Assembly (NCBI GenBank): GCA_021779095.1
Contig: JAJYBI010000006.1
Location: 97,898-161,897, forward strand
Length of the DNA: 64,000 bases
From: Deltaproteobacteria bacterium
GTDB taxonomy: Bacteria > Desulfobacterota > Desulfuromonadia > Geobacterales > JAJYBI01
Reading direction: 5' to 3'
Shown here: one piece after another, positions 59,111-64,000 of the stretch
Position numbering within the stretch: the first letter of the stretch is position 1
Layout of the letters: the number at the start of each line of letters is the position of its first letter
Program-made: the position numbers and the translations under genes
Notes under the pieces: generated by a model
The model's input: only the letters and a program-made list of their open reading frames with translations
What the model was told of the DNA's origin: nothing
Databases searched by the model: none

Positions 59111-61075
59111 CTACCGCCCCGCCCCGCGCTGCTGTCGTTCGAGCCAGGCCTCGAACATCAGGATGTCCCAGAGATGGTACTGCCAATTCCGTTTGCCGCT
59201 CAGATGCTCGCTCCATTTCTTCCGGATCGGTTCCGGCCGAAAAAACCCTTCACGCCTCAGACGCCCTTCGTCGAGAAGCGTCTCCGCCCACTCCCGCAAA
59301 GGTCCCCGCAGCCATGAATCGATTGGCACGCCGAAACCGGTCTTGGGGCGCTCCATGAGATCGCGCGGTACGTAGCGATAGAGTACCTGGCGCAGAATCC
59401 ACTTTCCCTCATTCCCACGTATTTTGAGCGACAGCGGCAGCCGCCAGGCAAACTCCACCACCCGGTGGTCGAGAAACGGCACCCGCGTCTCCAGGCTTAC
59501 CCCCATCGCGGCCCGATCCACCTTGACGAGGATGTCGTCCGGGAGGTAGGAAAGGGTGTCGAGGAACATCATCTTCAGGGTAAAGTCATTCATATCCGGA
59601 GTGCGGGATCCCTCGGCAAAAACGGTTTCCGGCTCGCTGGCACCGCAGACGACATCACCGGGGTTTCCCCAGTGGGATACCAGGCGCCGGTACATCGCCG
59701 CCGGCGACTCCACCGCCACGATATCTGCCAGCTTGTGCATCCTGTCGCCGAAATGTGACGGACGAACCTTCTTCGGGAGAAAGGTGCCAAGCGCCTCCCA
59801 GCACGCTGGAGAAAGGGTGGTACATCCCGCCGCAAGACCGGACCGCAGCCCACGGGGCATCCAGCCGATCGTGCGCCAGATCGACCTGCCGAGGAAATAG
59901 CGGTTGTAGCCGCCGAAGAGCTCATCCCCGGCGTCCCCCGAAAGGCTCACCGTCACGTGACGCCGGGTCAGCTGTGACACGAGGGACGTCGGAATCTGGG
60001 ACGAATCCGAAAACGGTTCATCGTAGAGCTCCGGCAGCCTGGGGATGACGTCCAGGGCGTCGCGCGGTGTCGCATACAGTTCCGTATGGTCTGTACCCAG
60101 ATGACGGGCAACGGCCTTCGCGTGGTTGGCCTCGTTGTAGGCCGCCTCATGAAAGCCGATGGTGAACGTCCTGACCGGACGGCTGCTCTGGGCCTGCATG
60201 AGCGCGACGATGGCGGAGGAGTCCACGCCGCCGGAAAGAAAGGCTCCAAGCGGGACGTCGGCAACCATCTGCTGGCCGATGGCGTCACGCAAGAGGGTAT
60301 CGAGCTGATCGACCGCTTCATGCTCCGTCCCCCCGAACGGTCTGTCCAGCCCGTCAGCGACGGCTTGAGCGAAAGACCAGTAAGGAACGGGCTCGGGCAA
60401 AAGCCCCGGCGGGTCGCTCTCCGTTCGCAGGGTCAGCACCGCCCCCGGGACAAGTTTGTGAATCCCGGCATAGATCGAAAACGGGGCCGGGACATAGTTG
60501 TGACGGAGGAAGAGGGCAAGGGCACCGCGGTCGGTCTCCGCCTGCCAGGCGGGATGGGCACGCAGGGCCTTCAGCTCCGAGCCGAAGAGAAACACGTTCC
60601 CGGACCAGCCGTAGTAGAGCGGCTTCTCGCCGATCCGGTCCCGCATGAGGTGGAGACACCGCGCCTCCCGGTCCCAGAGGGCGATGGCGAACATGCCGGT
60701 AAAGCGCCTGACCGCGTCCTCCACCCCCCAGGTTTCGAATGCCGCCAGCATCACCTCGGTGTCCGAATGGCCACGCCAGGGATGATTTCCTTCCACCTTC
60801 TCGATTTCCTGGCGAATCCGGTGGAAGTTGTAAATCTCCCCGTTGAAGGCAATGACGTATCGCCCACTTGGCGAAGACATCGGTTGGTGTCCGGCCGGGG
60901 AGAGGTCGAGAATGGAGAGCCGGCGGTGACCGAGAGCGACCCCTGCCGCCGGGTCGAACCATTCGCCGCTGTCATCGGGACCGCGGTGGAAGATGGCGTC
61001 GGTCATCAGGCCAAGTGCTCCCGCCGGGTCGCTGATTCTCTTCTTCGGGTCAAAGAAACCTGCAATACCGCACAT
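59111..61075 (-). CDS. asnB: Asparagine synthase (glutamine-hydrolysing), polysaccharide-cluster type
   Basis: 654 residues. N-terminal class II glutaminase with Cys2 (MCGIAGFF), RGPDDSGEW and YVIAFNGEIYNFH. The synthetase domain has the ATP loop PLGAFLSGGVDSSAIVALM, SLSGDAGDELFGGYNRY and VDRAAMGVSLETRVPFLDHRVVEFA. Homologues in polysaccharide loci probably amidate a uronic acid or similar group, which would fit UDP-GalNAcA from the neighbouring pair; that is inference. ATG 61075 gives the required N-terminal Cys after Met removal. Eight bases after the upstream GT4 gene. Confidence 0.92.
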   Translation of the reverse strand: MCGIAGFFDPKKRISDPAGALGLMTDAIFHRGPDDSGEWFDPAAGVALGHRRLSILDLSPAGHQPMSSPSGRYVIAFNGEIYNFHRIRQEIEKVEGNHPWRGHSDTEVMLAAFETWGVEDAVRRFTGMFAIALWDREARCLHLMRDRIGEKPLYYGWSGNVFLFGSELKALRAHPAWQAETDRGALALFLRHNYVPAPFSIYAGIHKLVPGAVLTLRTESDPPGLLPEPVPYWSFAQAVADGLDRPFGGTEHEAVDQLDTLLRDAIGQQMVADVPLGAFLSGGVDSSAIVALMQAQSSRPVRTFTIGFHEAAYNEANHAKAVARHLGTDHTELYATPRDALDVIPRLPELYDEPFSDSSQIPTSLVSQLTRRHVTVSLSGDAGDELFGGYNRYFLGRSIWRTIGWMPRGLRSGLAAGCTTLSPACWEALGTFLPKKVRPSHFGDRMHKLADIVAVESPAAMYRRLVSHWGNPGDVVCGASEPETVFAEGSRTPDMNDFTLKMMFLDTLSYLPDDILVKVDRAAMGVSLETRVPFLDHRVVEFAWRLPLSLKIRGNEGKWILRQVLYRYVPRDLMERPKTGFGVPIDSWLRGPLREWAETLLDEGRLRREGFFRPEPIRKKWSEHLSGKRNWQYHLWDILMFEAWLERQQRGAGR

Positions 61076-61083
61076 TGTGCACG

Positions 61084-62241
61084 TCAACCTTTCTTCGCTG
61101 CAAGTTGTTCGTAGAGATTCTCATATTGCCGCACCACCTCATCGAGGGAAAAGTTCTCGCAGATGCGCTGCCGGGCTCGTCGCCCCAGCTCGCGCCGCCC
61201 TTCATTACCCATCTCGATCAGATCAAGCCATGCGTCGGCCAGCGCACCGGAATCGCGCGGAGGAACGACCCTGCCCGTGCCTCCGACGATCCAGGCGGAA
61301 TCCCCGACATCGGTCACGACACACGGGACACCTGACACCATGGCCTCACCCACCACATTGGGAAAGGCCTCTGCATAGGAAGACAACGTGGCCATATCGA
61401 GCGCGGCGGTTATGCGCGGAACATCTGTCCGCTCCCCCAACAGGTGGACGTGCCCACATAGGTTGAGGTTGCGTATCATTGCGGAAAGATCGGTATTATC
61501 CCCGTCGACACCTTTTCCCGCAAGCAGAAAATGAACGTGAGGATTTTGATTGTACAGGAGCGCTGCGGCACGCAGGAAATTCTCGTGGTCCTTCATGGGG
61601 TGGTAGCGGGCAACCAGGCCTATCAGCGGGGACCCGGCCGGGATACCGAGTTCGGCACGCACGGATGGGTCGGCATCCGGCCGAAACCGTTCCGTATCGA
61701 AACCGTTGGGGATGACGACCGACCTGCCGTGATAACCAACACCTTCATGGTGCCGCAGGCTTTCGTGGGCGTTGTAGACAATACAGGATGTCATTCCGCT
61801 CAGTAGGGCTCCAATCCTGATGACCAGGGCCGTAGCCCTTTTTTCGTACGTCAACGAATAAAGAGACTGACGGATGTTCCAGCAGATCGGCCTCCGGCAG
61901 GCCAGAGCCCCCAGAGACGCAGCCAGATTGCCGTGATACATCCACCCCTGGATAACATGGGGATCTAACCGTCTGAGCAGATAAAAAAGACTTAGCACAA
62001 CCCGTGGCGTCGGGATACCTCTCCGCATTTCCAGCGCATGCACCGGAACCCCCAGCTGCTCGATCAATGAACCTATCGTGCCTTTGTCCTGCAGTGAAAT
62101 GACCGAAGGCGAAAACCGCTCCCGGTCCATGCCGGAGAGGAGCTTGTACAGCATCATTTCGGCGCCACCGGTATTGAGGCCCGTTATGACGAAACTTATG
62201 CGGATTGCAGGATTGCTACAATGAGGAGGACGAGAGATCAT
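61084..62241 (-). CDS. Glycosyltransferase family 4 (GT4)
   Basis: 385 residues, GT-B fold: ISFVITGLNTGGAEMMLYKLLSGMD, IQGWMYHGNLAASLGALACRRPICWNIRQSLY, VVIPNGFDTERFRPD, IGLVARYHPMKDHENFLRAAALL and the EX7E region SSYAEAFPNVVGEAMVSGVPCVVTDVGD. Acceptor and donor are unknown. The chosen ATG 62241 overlaps the end of the membrane protein gene by 26 bp and has no clear ribosome site. The longer frame to 62403 has none either, so the start is uncertain by tens of residues. Confidence 0.9.
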   Translation of the reverse strand: MISRPPHCSNPAIRISFVITGLNTGGAEMMLYKLLSGMDRERFSPSVISLQDKGTIGSLIEQLGVPVHALEMRRGIPTPRVVLSLFYLLRRLDPHVIQGWMYHGNLAASLGALACRRPICWNIRQSLYSLTYEKRATALVIRIGALLSGMTSCIVYNAHESLRHHEGVGYHGRSVVIPNGFDTERFRPDADPSVRAELGIPAGSPLIGLVARYHPMKDHENFLRAAALLYNQNPHVHFLLAGKGVDGDNTDLSAMIRNLNLCGHVHLLGERTDVPRITAALDMATLSSYAEAFPNVVGEAMVSGVPCVVTDVGDSAWIVGGTGRVVPPRDSGALADAWLDLIEMGNEGRRELGRRARQRICENFSLDEVVRQYENLYEQLAAKKG

Positions 62242-63532
62242 AGTGGGCATCGGCTTTGCGTCTGTTCCGGCTGAGATACAGCAGGAGACAGAGGAAGAGG
62301 GGCAATATTTGCAGGCGGAAACGGACTGCCGTTCCAAGGTTCTGATACGATATGAACCCATACAGAGCCGCCCAAGTGAACACCAAAAGTACCAGCCAGC
62401 CAATCACGGGGTCCCGCAACTCCTTCAGGCGGGTCCTCTTGATGGCAAGAAATGATAATGCAAGCAATACCAGGTTTTCCAGGCCAGCCAGCAAACCGAA
62501 CAAGTTCGGGATCTCACCCGGCAGAGGTCTCAGTAGAGCGGTAAACATGCCCAACGGTAAAAAAACCAATACATTGTGAATGCTCGTAAACTCGATATTG
62601 ATCACCTGTCCCGAACCGCCATCTTCACTCCACGAGCGGGATAGCACATTCAATGTCCTCAATATGTCTTGTATCGACCCTATGGTAAATCGCTCTCTCA
62701 AGATCTGCCAGAGCACAACAAGGACTCCGGCGATAGCAAACCCAGCAAGTATTTTGGCCGAGACACGCCTCATTCCGCGCAGGTATATCATGAGTAATGG
62801 GCCAACGAGAATCGGTCCCATCCAAATCCTCATCGTCATTGTCAGCACAATGCCGCCTGCAATAACCAGAAGATACCTATTCAGCCGGCATCGATACCAG
62901 TTCAAAACACCATATGCGTACAGTGCCACGCCTAACAGAATAATGGGATCCTTTCCAACAATCGACGACCAGAACAGAATTGACGGGAATAGAGACAGGA
63001 TGTAAAGCAAACGGATATCTGCCTTATTCATATATACAACTGCTGCTCGATAGAATAAGTAGATGCCTATAAGGCCTACCATTGAAAAGGTGACTTTAAG
63101 GGCATGGTACGAGTAGGGCATTATTTTATAATAGATCCGTACCAAGTAGTATAAATTATCTGTACCAGATATAAGATCAGAGCTACTCCATTGATAATCA
63201 TACTGACTCGGCACATTAAAATAGGAGTATGCATCGAGATACCTATAGTTATACTCGTAGAACAGCATGAAACCTAATGTTACACAGGATTTAATTAACC
63301 AGATATTGAGAAGCGCCCACCCGTCTTCTTTCGATCGACACCAGACGAAAATGGCAACTCCTAAGGCAATCGACCAGAGATAACCGACTAAATAATCTGC
63401 CTGCAAATCTGTCTGCGGGATATTTTGGCCAAACATGACCACCGAACCGCTAAAAACTAAAATAGCGGCGGTGGCTATAAAGACACAAACGCCGATACAG
63501 AGAAACAATATCCTGTTTTTATAGTGGGCCAT
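62216..63532 (-). CDS. wzy: Multi-spanning membrane protein, probable polysaccharide polymerase (Wzy-like)
   Basis: 438 residues with about ten to twelve TM helices and a large non-membrane loop (about 295-325). It lacks a strong family signature; Wzy polymerases are recognised mainly by topology and locus. It lies among glycosyltransferases with an exporter nearby, and its codons are AT-richer than neighbouring genes, as is common for Wzy. ATG 63532; only a weak AGGA is close upstream. An unrelated membrane protein is possible. Confidence 0.6.
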   Translation of the reverse strand: MAHYKNRILFLCIGVCVFIATAAILVFSGSVVMFGQNIPQTDLQADYLVGYLWSIALGVAIFVWCRSKEDGWALLNIWLIKSCVTLGFMLFYEYNYRYLDAYSYFNVPSQYDYQWSSSDLISGTDNLYYLVRIYYKIMPYSYHALKVTFSMVGLIGIYLFYRAAVVYMNKADIRLLYILSLFPSILFWSSIVGKDPIILLGVALYAYGVLNWYRCRLNRYLLVIAGGIVLTMTMRIWMGPILVGPLLMIYLRGMRRVSAKILAGFAIAGVLVVLWQILRERFTIGSIQDILRTLNVLSRSWSEDGGSGQVINIEFTSIHNVLVFLPLGMFTALLRPLPGEIPNLFGLLAGLENLVLLALSFLAIKRTRLKELRDPVIGWLVLLVFTWAALYGFISYQNLGTAVRFRLQILPLFLCLLLYLSRNRRKADAHYDLSSSSL

Positions 63533-63734
63533 TATCCTGCTCTGTCGTATCCCGTAACATACCGCAAAGGGGGACTAATCGTGTATCCGATCCTTTTGTA
63601 GACGTCATACGTTGTCTTTGAGCCCGCATTCCTGGCCCATTCTTATACGTCCCTGACCCGCCGGCCACTTCCCCGGCAAACGCAACGATACTCCCCTGGA
63701 CCTGCGGCGACACCTTGTCGGCAGCAAATGCCAC
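63533..63734 (-). pseudogene. Decayed partial copy of the downstream-truncated repeat domain
   Basis: Immediately after the TGA that ends the next feature, the same frame continues as AADKVSPQVQGS...AFAGEVAGGSGTYKNG, a recognisable start of another domain copy, then loses similarity. Twenty bases at 63691-63710 are identical to 63979-63998, exactly 288 bp (96 codons) away. It looks like a broken extra repeat. Nothing else is seen in this gap. Confidence 0.55.
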
Positions 63735-64000
63735 TCATGGTATCTCAATCACAAAACTTGCGCTATTGAATGCATCGCACTGAGCCGTCGAGCCGACGCT
63801 ACGCGCCCATACCTGTACGTTGTAGCTGCCGGGCGCATAGCCCGCCGTTGACCAGCTCCAGCTGGGATTCCCGCTGTACCCCTGTACGGAGGTCCAGCTG
63901 CCGTCCGTCCCCTGCAGCCAGAACTCGTATTCATAACTCCCCGTGCCGCCCGTCGCCTGGCCGGTGAACGTCACCGGGCTCCCCTGGACCTGCGGCGAAA
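63735..64000 (-). CDS. C-terminal end of a secreted repeat-domain protein (5' part outside window)
   Basis: The last 88 residues of a larger protein, read from the right edge. SPQVQGSPVTFTGQATGGTGSYEYEFWLQGTDGSWTSVQGYSGNPSWSWSTAGYAPGSYNVQVWARSVGS is an Ig-like/Y_Y_Y-type beta-sandwich found in tandem in large Geobacter surface proteins. The stop is TGA 63735-63737. The number of preceding repeats cannot be seen. A surface or secreted structural role is inferred. Confidence 0.75.
   Translation of the reverse strand, partial: SPQVQGSPVTFTGQATGGTGSYEYEFWLQGTDGSWTSVQGYSGNPSWSWSTAGYAPGSYNVQVWARSVGSTAQCDAFNSASFVIEIP

Overview
This looks like chromosomal DNA of a Geobacter-like bacterium (Desulfuromonadia/Geobacterales). 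The evidence is gene content and style: high GC with C/G-rich third codon positions, a Gram-negative envelope (Tol-Pal, a DUF3187 protein, an SLBB polysaccharide exporter), anaerobe-type redox proteins (ferredoxin and rubredoxin side by side), a PilT next to recA/recX, and a CIRCE-HrcA heat-shock operon. I cannot name the species from sequence alone. No rRNA, tRNA, CRISPR array, prophage or transposase gene was seen.

Layout. 1-12.7 kb (all minus strand): argB and argD (argD runs off the left edge), a response-regulator/histidine-kinase hybrid, alaS, recX, pilT, recA, cinA, larC, a vapBC toxin-antitoxin pair and larB. 12.9-17.9 kb (minus): the chaperone operon hrcA-grpE-dnaK-dnaJ behind a promoter overlapping a perfect CIRCE operator. 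18-25.1 kb: hemW (minus), then on the plus strand a nitrilase-family amidase and the tolQ-tolR-tolA-tolB-pal-cpoB envelope operon. 25.1-32.1 kb: tatA, nadA, a gamma-carbonic anhydrase, a SYLF protein, DUF2288, DUF1847, thpR, an unknown gene, an NAD-binding epimerase-like protein and elbB. 32.4-43.6 kb: uvrA, an EamA transporter, DUF3187, PBP1A, HU, ferredoxin, rubredoxin and a sigma54 response regulator. 43.7-47.4 kb (minus): glmU, a small four-helix-bundle gene and a frameshifted glmS. 48.3-64 kb: a B12-binding radical SAM protein and then an exopolysaccharide/O-antigen region. That region holds a WecA-type initiating transferase, UDP-GalNAc(GlcNAc) epimerase and dehydrogenase, an SLBB exporter, two GT4 glycosyltransferases, an asparagine synthase and a Wzy-like membrane protein, and ends in a repeat-domain protein cut by the right edge.

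How genes work together. glmU/glmS supply UDP-GlcNAc. The epimerase/dehydrogenase pair would convert it to UDP-GalNAcA for the surface polysaccharide built and exported by the 50-63.5 kb genes. TolQRAB-Pal-CpoB and PBP1A act in envelope constriction and peptidoglycan synthesis. recA, recX, cinA and uvrA are genome-maintenance genes.

The most unusual signals are non-coding elements that invade genes. (1) GC-rich palindromic elements of two classes occur at least eight times, and two sit in frame inside uvrA, so the protein carries about 70 repeat-derived residues. (2) Arrays of a degenerate 7-nt unit (roughly GGNNCAR) abut the 3' ends of grpE, dnaK, nadA and glmU. At glmU-glmS, inverted arrays bracket a four-helix-bundle gene like a small cassette and encode the last residues of GlmU. 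(3) vapBC sits between larB and larC inside a 15-bp direct repeat. (4) glmS is frameshifted in a G7 run.
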